Assembly: GCA_030743915.1 (NCBI GenBank) | Contig: JASLRP010000158.1 | Location: 1 to 13,258, forward strand | DNA: 13,258 nucleotides | Direction: 5' to 3' | Source of the DNA: SAR202 cluster bacterium | GTDB taxonomy: Bacteria > Chloroflexota > Dehalococcoidia > Lucifugimonadales > UBA1123 | In this document: positions 1 through 6,150 of the stretch, in pieces | Layout: every line of letters starts with the position of its first letter | Numbering within the stretch: the stretch's first letter is position 1 | Translations under genes and position numbers: made by a program | The notes under the pieces: model-generated | Seen by the model: the letters and a program-made list of their open reading frames with translations, nothing else | Told to the model about the DNA's origin: nothing | Databases searched by the model: none

Positions 1-864
1 ATCCAGCCGAAAGAGCGAGCCCGACCGGGCCGCGTTGGACACTATCGACTCCCGGCCGCCTGTCCCCCGCTCAAAGTACATAGCCAATCCCTCGTTGACC
101 CAGGCTGGAACTTTGGCTCTTGGAGAATTGATCGCCTCGTCGAAAAAGAGGTGAGTCATCTCGTGAATCATGCCATCGACGCCGAGGCCTGCAAGAAGAA
201 ACACATCGTACTCTCCGAACGCGAAGCCGCTGTAAAGCTGGCCGTCTGAGGCAGTCTGACTAACACGTGGAAAGGTCCTGCCCGATTCCCGGCTGCCGTT
301 CGTAATTACAGCTTTCATTTTGTCGAGACCTTCCACTCCGAACATCGAGAGGACCGGCAGCAAGTGTTGGTTGACCTCGTCAGCCACCCCTTCAACGAGG
401 GGGCGAGGCCTATCGTGCCATAGAATCTCAAAAGTCCCTGCGTCGTACCGTTGCCAGTTGTAACGAGGGTCCAGATACTCGATGGTGAACCGCTCAGACT
501 CTACAGTCTGTCCGTCAGAGTCCTGGAAGGCGTAGTAGTACTCGATATCCACGCCCGAAGGAATAAACCCCGACGACGCAGTGGATATGACAAACTCCGC
601 CGACACGCCGCCGGACGTGCGAAGAATGTTAGGATAGCCGTAGATCAAGGCGTCCTGGCGACCGATCCGATAGAACAGTTGCACGTTGACCACGTTCTCG
701 ACAGACTCAGCCTCAAGCTCCAGCACTATGCGGTCCGGGAACTCGATTCGATGTTCCGCCGACACGACGAGCGTCGAGCCGTTCATGCCGGCAATCGGAG
801 CCGCGTCGGCGCCTCCCAGTCCTATCATCGCCCCCATGGCCAGGGCAACCAGTCCGTAAATCAA
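1..864 (-). CDS. Secreted peptidase-MA-like zinc metallopeptidase (partial, C-terminus off window)
   Basis: The reading frame is open from just after the stop of the F420 reductase gene to the left edge, so the C-terminus is missing; 288 residues are visible. The zinc signature HEMTH (H234, E235, H238; bases 151-165) is followed 20 residues later by a NEG motif whose Glu258 (bases 91-93) fits the third zinc ligand of gluzincins, and then by GLAMYFE, as in the peptidase MA-like family. The first ~22 residues are hydrophobic and end in an A-D-A cleavage-like site, suggesting export. I chose TTG at 864 because GAGGGAG lies 5 bases upstream and because this start gives a complete signal peptide; ATG 837 is the alternative and would cut into it. 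Residues ~25-125 before the catalytic region look like a beta-rich extracellular domain. The substrate is unknown. It lies 30 bases downstream of the F420 reductase on the same strand, so co-transcription is likely. Zinc-peptidase fold is confident; secretion and start are inferred. Confidence 0.8.
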   Translation of the reverse strand, partial: MIYGLVALAMGAMIGLGGADAAPIAGMNGSTLVVSAEHRIEFPDRIVLELEAESVENVVNVQLFYRIGRQDALIYGYPNILRTSGGVSAEFVISTASSGFIPSGVDIEYYYAFQDSDGQTVESERFTIEYLDPRYNWQRYDAGTFEILWHDRPRPLVEGVADEVNQHLLPVLSMFGVEGLDKMKAVITNGSRESGRTFPRVSQTASDGQLYSGFAFGEYDVFLLAGLGVDGMIHEMTHLFFDEAINSPRAKVPAWVNEGLAMYFERGTGGRESIVSNAARSGSLFRLD

Positions 865-894
865 TACGCTCCCTCGTTCTTTTGAACGTTTTGC

Positions 895-1539
895 TTAAAT
901 CCCTACTATCTTGATGGTCGAATGGGCCTTATAGATTCGATTAATGTTCAACAACAACGCGGTGAAGTCTTCGACATATCTCGCGTTTTCGAGTTTCCCG
1001 CCGTCAACTCCCCTTGCTCCCTTTATTGTATCGGCAAGCGCGATGACCTGCGTTTTGGCTTCGTCGTCGTCCGAGCAGACGATCACATCTGACTCGATTG
1101 CGCGATCTGGAATCAGCAAATCCTCGGCGCTTATATTCTGAAACGCCGCAACGACCCGCGAGTCAGGCAGGATTGCCAGGGCCTGCTGAGCCGCGGACCC
1201 TTCATCCACCAATATGGCCGACACCTGGCCTCTGCTAAACGCAAGTGGAGCGACCACGTCCACAACGATCTTGCCATCGAGTTCGTCTCGCAGGCTCTCC
1301 AGCGTCGCCTGATGTCCGCCGAACGGCACAGCGATGAATACGATGTCCGATTCTGCCGCCGTCCGGTCGTTCAGATGGCCCTGGATCGAGCCTGGGGGCG
1401 CGAACTCGGCGACGCTCTGCGCCGCCTCCTCCGCCCTGCCCAGGTCCCGCGACCCGATCATCACCTGTTCTCCCGCCAGAGCAAACCTGAGCGCAAGCCC
1501 TCGGCCTTCCGGTCCCGTGCCTCCAACAAATCCAATCAT
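895..1539 (-). CDS. npdG: NADPH-dependent F420 reductase (F420:NADP oxidoreductase)
   Basis: Transfers hydride between NADPH and the deazaflavin coenzyme F420, supplying F420H2 (or NADPH) to cytosolic F420-dependent enzymes. The 214-residue product matches the family length. It begins with a Rossmann dinucleotide motif GGTGPEGRG (residues 6-14), followed by GSRD (29-32), where Ser-Arg is the usual 2'-phosphate contact selecting NADP(H). Further family features are AVPFGGH (70-76), DVVAPL (94-99), AAFQNISAEDL (131-141) and a C-terminal GGKLENAR...LLLNINRIYK segment (180-204). The start at 1539 puts the initiator one residue before the Rossmann strand, with GGGAG 11 bases upstream. A start at 1584 would add 15 non-conserved residues and would lie inside a putative -10 box. 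The gene is divergent from the EF-G-like gene and is followed by the metallopeptidase. It implies the host makes F420. Function is confident from motifs; the start is less certain. Confidence 0.88.
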   Translation of the reverse strand: MIGFVGGTGPEGRGLALRFALAGEQVMIGSRDLGRAEEAAQSVAEFAPPGSIQGHLNDRTAAESDIVFIAVPFGGHQATLESLRDELDGKIVVDVVAPLAFSRGQVSAILVDEGSAAQQALAILPDSRVVAAFQNISAEDLLIPDRAIESDVIVCSDDDEAKTQVIALADTIKGARGVDGGKLENARYVEDFTALLLNINRIYKAHSTIKIVGI

Positions 1540-1579
1540 TGCGAATTCAACTCCCACAATCGTTTCTGATGCCACTACG

Positions 1580-1585
1580 ATCATA
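1580..1585 (-). promoter_or_regulatory. Putative -10 box upstream of the F420 reductase gene
   Basis: On the minus strand the hexamer reads TATGAT, one mismatch from consensus, about 41 bases upstream of the chosen ATG at 1539. No good -35 is seen at 16-18 bases spacing (the site reads GCGGCG), so the call is weak. If real, it excludes the upstream ATG at 1584 as a start. Confidence 0.3.
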
Positions 1586-1713
1586 CGAGGTTACACCAAC
1601 AGCGCCGCGCGCGTCTCTGACAGGGGCATTTTCTACTCTGTCGGATCATGAAAAGTCACGGCATCTCTCTGGTTAATGAAGCGTGGCGGACTGACTGGAT
1701 TCTGCCTGCCCCG

Positions 1714-1742
1714 TTGCGCTGGCAGTCCGGTTTGAATAAAAT
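1714..1742 (+). promoter_or_regulatory. Putative sigma-70-type promoter of the EF-G-like gene
   Basis: A -35-like TTGCGC (1714-1719) is separated by exactly 17 bases from TAAAAT (1737-1742, 5 of 6 to consensus). Transcription would begin near 1749, leaving a short leader that contains the AAGGAGA ribosome binding site at 1764-1770. A perfect 7-base inverted repeat, CGGACTG at 1687-1693 and CAGTCCG at 1723-1729, has its right half inside the spacer and could be an operator; that is speculative. Confidence 0.5.
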
Positions 1743-1776
1743 GAACCGAACAACTCACATAACAAGGAGAGAACAC

Positions 1777-3837
1777 ATGGCCAAAGTATCCACTGAGCTG
1801 ATCAGGAACGTAGTTCTGCTGTCGCATAGTGGGGCGGGTAAGACAATTCTCTCTGAATCATTGCTGAATCAGACTGGCGTCACCAACCGCATCGGCACTG
1901 TAGAAGACGGCACGACCGTCTCAGATTATGAGCCCGAAGAATCCAAGCGCGGAAACAGCGTGCAGACATCGATCATGCACATGCCGTGGCGCGACCACAA
2001 GATCAACATCCTGGACACACCGGGGTACGCCGACTATCGCGGCGAGGTAGTGTCCGGAGTCAGGGTCGCCGACTGCGCGGTGATCGTCGTCTCGGCGCCG
2101 TCTGGACTTGAGGTGGGCACGGCCCAGATGTGGAGAATGGCCGACGACCATAACCTGCCACGACTGGTATATATCAGCAAGATGGACCGAGAAAATGCGG
2201 ATTTTGGACGAGCCTTGGATTCCCTCACCGAACGATTCGGTCGCCATCTCGTCCCCTTGCAAATTCCCATCGGCGCTGAGGACTCTTTCACCGGCGTGAT
2301 CAATCTTCTGGCCAAAGACGCCGACGTCCCACCCGAACTTCAAGGCGAAGTGGACGACGCAATGGAACGGCTCACCGAGGCCGTCGCAGAAATCGACGAC
2401 GAACTTGCGGATAAGTACCTTGAGGGCGAGCAGATAACCGAGGTTGAAATTCGGGCTGGCCTCATCCAGGGAATTCGTGATGCGACGCTGGTTCCGGTGC
2501 TGGCGGGTTCGCCAACTAATTCCCTCGGAGTGACCGAACTCTTGGACGTCATCACAGATTACATGCCATCGCCTGCCGACTCTGAGGCCGTGATCGTGAC
2601 GACAGCGGGAAACGACGAAGAGTCGGAAATAGAATGCAAGTCCGACGGCCCTCTGGCGGCGCTGATCTTCAAAACAGCCGCAGACCCGTTCGTGGGCAGG
2701 CTTTCGTACTTCCGGGTGTACAGCGGCACGCTGGACTCAGACAATCAGTACTGGAACGCCAGCAAAGCCGAGGCAGAAAGGGTCGGGCAGGTTTTCGTCG
2801 TGAACGGCAAGAACCAGGACGGTGTGGATGGTCTCGCCGCTGGCGACATCGGCGCGATTTCCAGATTGAACTCCGTGGTCACTGGAGACACCATCAGCTC
2901 AAGGGATAACCCGCTGGTGATTCAGGGCCTTAGTTTCCCGAACCCTGTGCATCACATGGCCGTGTCTCCCAAGACTAAAGCCGACGTCGACAAGATGACT
3001 AGCTCCCTGTCGAGGATCGTCGAAGAAGACCCTTCCCTTATCGTCTCAAGAGACGAACAGACCCTTGAGGTCATAATGCAGGGGCTGGGCGAGACCCACC
3101 TTGACGTGGCCATCGAGAAAATGAAGCGCAAGTTCGGCGTCGAACTGGAGATGTCGATACCACGGGTGCCCTACATGGAGACTATCAGCCGGCGGGCACG
3201 GGTCGAATATCGCCACAAAAAACAGAGCGGTGGCCACGGCCAGTTCGGTCACGTATGGCTGGAGGTTGAACCGCTGCCGAGGGGTTCAGGATTCGAATTC
3301 GCCCAATCAATTGTCGGAGGCGTCGTTCCTCGCGAGTACATCCCCTCCGTGGAAAAGGGCGTTCGTGGAGCGCTGGACGGCGGCGTAGTCGCTGGATTCC
3401 CCGTGATCGACTTCAAGGCAACCCTGGTGGACGGCAGTTTCCACACGGTGGACTCATCCGGCGTATCCTTCGAGATCGCGGGAGGCCATGCCGCCACCAA
3501 AGGCATGGAGCAGGCAGGCCCTGTGCTGTTGGAACCGATCATGAAGGTTGATATCACCGTGCCCGACGAGTTCACTGGTGACATCATCGGTGACCTGAAC
3601 GGTCGGCGGGGCCGCATCCAGGGGATGGTCCCCAACGGCGACGGCACGACGACCATCAACTGCGAGGCGCCCAGGGCCGAGATGCTCACATACGCCACGG
3701 AGCTTCGTTCCCAAACTCAGGGCCAGGGCTCGTTCACGATGGAATTCGACCACTACGAGGACGTTCCTCAGCACATGGTCGATCAGGTCGTGAAATCCAT
3801 GACCGAACAGCAAGAGGCTGCTGAGGCTCGAAGCTAG
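1777..3837 (+). CDS. fusA2: Elongation factor G-like GTPase, FusA2 type
   Basis: A 686-residue translational GTPase with EF-G architecture: G domain (~1-270), beta-barrel domain II (~285-380), and domains III-V to the end, including the domain IV segment HTVDSSGVSFEIAGG typical of EF-G. G1 is SHSGAGKT (16-23), G3 is DTPGYADY (80-87) and G4 is SKMD (134-137). Canonical EF-G has DTPGHVD and NKMD; Tyr84 replaces the catalytic His, and the switch I region reads KRGNSVQTS rather than RGITI. These are marks of the EF-G-like FusA2 paralogue, which usually coexists with a true FusA and has a less clear role in translation or ribosome handling. The start at 1777 is set by AAGGAGA six bases upstream; the frame is open 43 codons further (ATG 1648), but that stretch contains the promoter and is not EF-G-like. 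A strong terminator follows. Family is confident; paralogue assignment is by motif only. Confidence 0.9.
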   Translation: MAKVSTELIRNVVLLSHSGAGKTILSESLLNQTGVTNRIGTVEDGTTVSDYEPEESKRGNSVQTSIMHMPWRDHKINILDTPGYADYRGEVVSGVRVADCAVIVVSAPSGLEVGTAQMWRMADDHNLPRLVYISKMDRENADFGRALDSLTERFGRHLVPLQIPIGAEDSFTGVINLLAKDADVPPELQGEVDDAMERLTEAVAEIDDELADKYLEGEQITEVEIRAGLIQGIRDATLVPVLAGSPTNSLGVTELLDVITDYMPSPADSEAVIVTTAGNDEESEIECKSDGPLAALIFKTAADPFVGRLSYFRVYSGTLDSDNQYWNASKAEAERVGQVFVVNGKNQDGVDGLAAGDIGAISRLNSVVTGDTISSRDNPLVIQGLSFPNPVHHMAVSPKTKADVDKMTSSLSRIVEEDPSLIVSRDEQTLEVIMQGLGETHLDVAIEKMKRKFGVELEMSIPRVPYMETISRRARVEYRHKKQSGGHGQFGHVWLEVEPLPRGSGFEFAQSIVGGVVPREYIPSVEKGVRGALDGGVVAGFPVIDFKATLVDGSFHTVDSSGVSFEIAGGHAATKGMEQAGPVLLEPIMKVDITVPDEFTGDIIGDLNGRRGRIQGMVPNGDGTTTINCEAPRAEMLTYATELRSQTQGQGSFTMEFDHYEDVPQHMVDQVVKSMTEQQEAAEARS

Positions 3838-3860
3838 AGACAATTTCCAGACTGGATACG

Positions 3861-3902
3861 AAAACCGGGGAGCGAGTCAGTCGATTCGCTCCCCGGCTTT
3901 TT
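3861..3902. terminator. Bidirectional intrinsic terminator between fusA2 and the small Cys/His protein
   Basis: A 14-base-pair stem (3865-3878 with 3883-3896, one G-T wobble) closes a four-base loop at 3879-3882. It is followed by CTTTTT on the plus strand and preceded by AAAA, so the minus-strand transcript also ends in a U-run. It lies 27 bases after the fusA2 stop and 14 bases past the stop of the converging small gene, so it serves both. Confidence 0.9.
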
Positions 3903-3916
3903 GGGGGATTCGATCT

Positions 3917-4120
3917 TTAGAGACCTTCCAGCAGGCGGCGCACGGTCGAGCATTGCTCGCACGGACAATCGCGGCGGTGGGTCTTGGCCTCCGTCGGTTT
4001 TTTCTTCATCTTCTTTTTCATGCGGTTGCTCAGCTTGCGCTCCTTCGGCCCCTTTCGACGGGACATGCAGTTGGCGCAAGTGCAAGCAGGTGGATGTTTT
4101 TGATTCCAGTTTGGTCGCAT
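3917..4120 (-). CDS. Small basic protein with duplicated H-x3-C-x-C-x2-C motif, function unknown
   Basis: I do not recognise this 67-residue protein. Two copies of the pattern H-x3-C-x-C-x2-C are visible, at residues 9-18 (H9, C13, C15, C18) and 48-57 (H48, C52, C54, C57). Between them is a Lys/Arg-rich linker (21-50) including MKKKMKKK. By my count 20 of 67 residues are Lys or Arg against 5 acidic, so binding to RNA, DNA or the ribosome is plausible, with each Cys3His set able to hold a metal such as zinc. No signal peptide or membrane segment is seen. The ATG at 4120 lacks an obvious Shine-Dalgarno. The gene ends 14 bases before the shared bidirectional terminator, which supports it being real. 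Longer plus-strand frames across this region show no family features. It lies just downstream of the tRNA-Arg gene on the same strand and might be co-transcribed with it. Function is inference only. Confidence 0.65.
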   Translation of the reverse strand: MRPNWNQKHPPACTCANCMSRRKGPKERKLSNRMKKKMKKKPTEAKTHRRDCPCEQCSTVRRLLEGL

Positions 4121-4168
4121 GAGATTGATCTTTTGCGGTATCGTTCAGGAAGTCAAGCGCGATGGGAA

Positions 4169-4244
4169 TGGTACCCCTGCCCGGACTCGAACCGGGGCAC
4201 CCGGTTTAGGAAACCGGTGCTCTATCCGCCTGAGCTACAGGGGC
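4169..4244 (-). tRNA. tRNA-Arg (anticodon CCU)
   Basis: The minus strand folds into a full cloverleaf. The acceptor stem GCCCCTG pairs with CAGGGGT, with a G-U first pair; the D arm carries GCTC/GAGC. The anticodon stem CCGGT/ACCGG encloses the loop TTCCTAA, with anticodon CCU at 4208-4210. The T arm is CCCGG-TTCGAGT-CCGGG. The discriminator is A, followed by a genomically encoded CCA at 4169-4171. It decodes the AGG arginine codon. The variable region is only four bases. I saw no duplicated 3' end nearby that would suggest use as a phage or island attachment site. Confidence 0.95.
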
Positions 4245-4323
4245 GCATGAATGAGAGCCAACAACGGGCCGCAATTCCATTCCATTCGAGATTCAGGCCC
4301 ACTCCCAATATTCTAGCATCGGC

Positions 4324-5112
4324 TCAGCCCGCTTGACCAGACGGAGATTCGGCAAGCTGAGAGACTTTCCGAACAAAGTCAGCGCTTCGAAGTTCCCTCT
4401 CCAGGATGTATCGAATATGCGTGGTGAGCAATCGTTCTACGTCGTATCGGGCCGCTTTGGATATTCGAACGCCGTCCAGTCGATCAAATGAACGCTCTCG
4501 TTGAAGCAATCGCAGGACTTTCATGGCGTTGAGTTGAACGGGGACAACAGCTGTGGCTTCGCCGAATCCGCATGAAGGGCATGAGACACCCCCCGCGCTC
4601 ACGTTAAAACGATGGTCCTGAGGCTCCAGCATCGCGCCACACTCCACGCACTGGGTCAGTTCGGGATTGAACCCTGATTCATCCAGAAGGCGCATTTCGA
4701 AGTGGCGAACCAAGAGCCACGGGTTGGCGACATCATCCATTCGTGACAGTGTGTCGAGGGCCAGCCGGTAAGCTGGATAGTTCGACGAGTGTTCGGTTGT
4801 GAAACCGTCCAGCAACTCGCAAAGGTAGATCGCGTGCGAGAGTCTGTCGAGGCGTTGGCTCAGGTTCTGGTGTCGATTGACGGTCTGAGCTTCGTTCACA
4901 ACGTCCAGATCGCGCCCCACAGAGGCGGTGAGAGCAACCTGGCTCAGTAGCTCCATTTGACCGCCAAGTTTGCTCTTAGGGCGACGCACGCCCTTGGCGA
5001 CGACCCTTATCTTGCCGAGGTCACGAGTCAGAAGCGTGACAATTCTGTCCGCCTCGCCCAGCGGGTACTGCCTGATCACCAGACCTTCAGTCGAGTATGT
5101 TCTCGATCTCAC
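4324..5112 (-). CDS. recO: DNA repair protein RecO
   Basis: A recombination mediator: it binds DNA and SSB and, with RecR, loads RecA onto SSB-coated single strands in gap repair. The 262-residue product has the N-terminal OB fold (residues 1-80, beginning RTYSTEGLVIRQYPLGEADRIV and continuing with KGVRRPKS). A helical region follows, then a zinc-binding set CVEC (155-158) and CPSC (178-181), with GGVSC just before the second pair. The start is GTG at 5112, matching the usual distance of a few residues before the first beta strand; the ribosome binding site is poor. It is last in the ybeY-dnaX-ebfC-recR-recO series and lies 99 bases after recR, the widest gap in the operon. That gap holds an inverted repeat and a small overlapping frame. 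No clear terminator is seen between recO and the tRNA. Confidence 0.93.
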   Translation of the reverse strand: MRSRTYSTEGLVIRQYPLGEADRIVTLLTRDLGKIRVVAKGVRRPKSKLGGQMELLSQVALTASVGRDLDVVNEAQTVNRHQNLSQRLDRLSHAIYLCELLDGFTTEHSSNYPAYRLALDTLSRMDDVANPWLLVRHFEMRLLDESGFNPELTQCVECGAMLEPQDHRFNVSAGGVSCPSCGFGEATAVVPVQLNAMKVLRLLQRERSFDRLDGVRISKAARYDVERLLTTHIRYILERELRSADFVRKVSQLAESPSGQAG

Positions 5113-5162
5113 AGCGCATCCAGTTGTTCGGTGGGTTGGAGAAGCAAATCGCCAGGCCGATC

Positions 5163-5195
5163 ATCGTAACTTTCATTATTGATCGTTGTTACGAT
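5163..5195. repeat. Inverted repeat in the recR-recO gap
   Basis: A perfect 8-base inverted repeat, ATCGTAAC at 5163-5170 and GTTACGAT at 5188-5195, encloses 17 bases. A T-run at 5195-5199 follows on the plus strand, whereas recR-recO read on the minus strand, where no U-run follows. It is therefore not a convincing terminator for the operon; it could be a binding site or an mRNA hairpin. Confidence 0.35.
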
Positions 5196-5211
5196 TTTTC
5201 AGACGCCTGAA

Positions 5212-5826
5212 TCAGAATATTTCGCGGCGTTCGATGGCTCTGCCCAGGGTCGCTTCGTCAGCATACTCAAGGTCTCCACCGACGGGAAGGCCACGTGCAG
5301 GACGGGTCGTTTTCACGCCCAGAGGTTCGAGCAATTTGTGAATGTACATCGCTGTGGCTTCGCCTTCGAGGTTGGGGTTGGTGGCGAGAATCACTTCAGG
5401 CACGGACGCGTCACGAAGCCTGGCCAAGAGTGGTTGAATCTTGAGGTCGTCTGGTCCCACTCCGTTCATCGGCGAGATTACGCCGTGCAGAATGTGGTAC
5501 AACCCTCGGTAGCTGTGCGTTCGCTCCAAAGCAAGGACGTCCAGAGCCTCCTCGACCACACAAATGGTCGATCTGTCTCTTTTGGTGTCCGAGCAGATCA
5601 CACATGGATCAAGCTCAGTTATGTTGTAGCAGGTCGAGCACATGACGATCCGCTCTTTGACCGCGATGATAGCCTCCGCCAGAGATTGGGCATGCTCATC
5701 GGGCATGCGAATCAGATAGTAAGCCAGCCGTTGGGCCGTTTTTGGTCCAACTCCAGGGAGTCGGTGGAACTCCTCAACCAACCGGGTAACTGGCGTGGCG
5801 GAGTAAGAATTTTCTGCGCCGTTCAA
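5212..5826 (-). CDS. recR: Recombination protein RecR
   Basis: Forms the ring-shaped partner of RecO in RecFOR-type gap repair. The 204-residue product shows the full family order. There is an N-terminal helix-hairpin-helix (RLPGVGPKTAQRLA, 22-35), a zinc finger with C63, C66, C75 and C78, and a Toprim domain starting at ICVVEE (88-93) with ATNPNLEGEATA (148-159). The C-terminal RPARGLPVGGDLEYADEATL segment (175-194) follows. The start is TTG at 5826 with an AAGGGGGA ribosome binding site about 8 bases upstream. It follows ebfC by 15 bases, a common pairing in bacteria (dnaX-ebfC-recR). No key residue is missing. Confidence 0.96.
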   Translation of the reverse strand: MNGAENSYSATPVTRLVEEFHRLPGVGPKTAQRLAYYLIRMPDEHAQSLAEAIIAVKERIVMCSTCYNITELDPCVICSDTKRDRSTICVVEEALDVLALERTHSYRGLYHILHGVISPMNGVGPDDLKIQPLLARLRDASVPEVILATNPNLEGEATAMYIHKLLEPLGVKTTRPARGLPVGGDLEYADEATLGRAIERREIF

Positions 5827-5841
5827 GGTTGCGGTCCCCCT

Positions 5842-6150
5842 TTATGTGAGGCCGGGGATATTCAGTCCGCCAGTCAGCGCCCCCATTCGAGACGACACCA
5901 TCTCCTGCGCCTGGTTCAGGCCTTCGTTGACTGCCGCCAGCACAAGGTCTTGAAGCATCTCGACGTCATCGGGAGTCACCGCTTCGGGATCAATGGTGAT
6001 GGACTCAACGGTCATCTTGCCCGACACGACGACGGTGACCATGCCTCCGCCCACCGATGCTTCGACGGTCTCGGTCTCAAGGTCCTGTTGAAGCTGGGCC
6101 ATCTGTCGTTGAAGCTGCTGGGCCTGCTTGATCATCTTCCGGTTCATCAT
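5842..6150 (-). CDS. ebfC: YbaB/EbfC family nucleoid-associated protein
   Basis: A 102-residue DNA-binding protein of the YbaB/EbfC family, which forms tweezer-like dimers and associates with the nucleoid. Features are an N-terminal helix with coiled-coil spacing (KQAQQLQRQMAQLQQDLE, ~8-25), a central sheet with GGGMVTVVVSGK (34-45), an ITIDPEAV turn and a C-terminal helix rich in Ala and Glu. The first ATG overlaps the dnaX stop as ATGA, so translation is probably coupled; a second in-frame ATG follows immediately. GGAGG lies 10 bases upstream of the first ATG, inside the dnaX coding end. Length and position between dnaX and recR are typical. Confidence 0.94.
   Translation of the reverse strand: MMNRKMIKQAQQLQRQMAQLQQDLETETVEASVGGGMVTVVVSGKMTVESITIDPEAVTPDDVEMLQDLVLAAVNEGLNQAQEMVSSRMGALTGGLNIPGLT

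Noticed and set aside
895..1584. ATG 1584 as the start of the F420 reductase
   Set aside because: It lies within a TATGAT -10-like box, lacks a ribosome binding site and adds 15 residues before the Rossmann strand.
1648..1776. 43-codon in-frame upstream extension of the EF-G-like gene
   Set aside because: It contains the likely promoter, has no similarity to EF-G N-termini, and the ATG at 1777 has an excellent ribosome binding site.
4169..4244. tRNA-Arg as an integration site for a mobile island
   Set aside because: No integrase, no repeated tRNA 3' end and only housekeeping genes nearby.
3953..4336. Plus-strand frame running through the small Cys/His gene and the tRNA
   Set aside because: It reads through a tRNA gene in antisense, so it is not a plausible protein gene.
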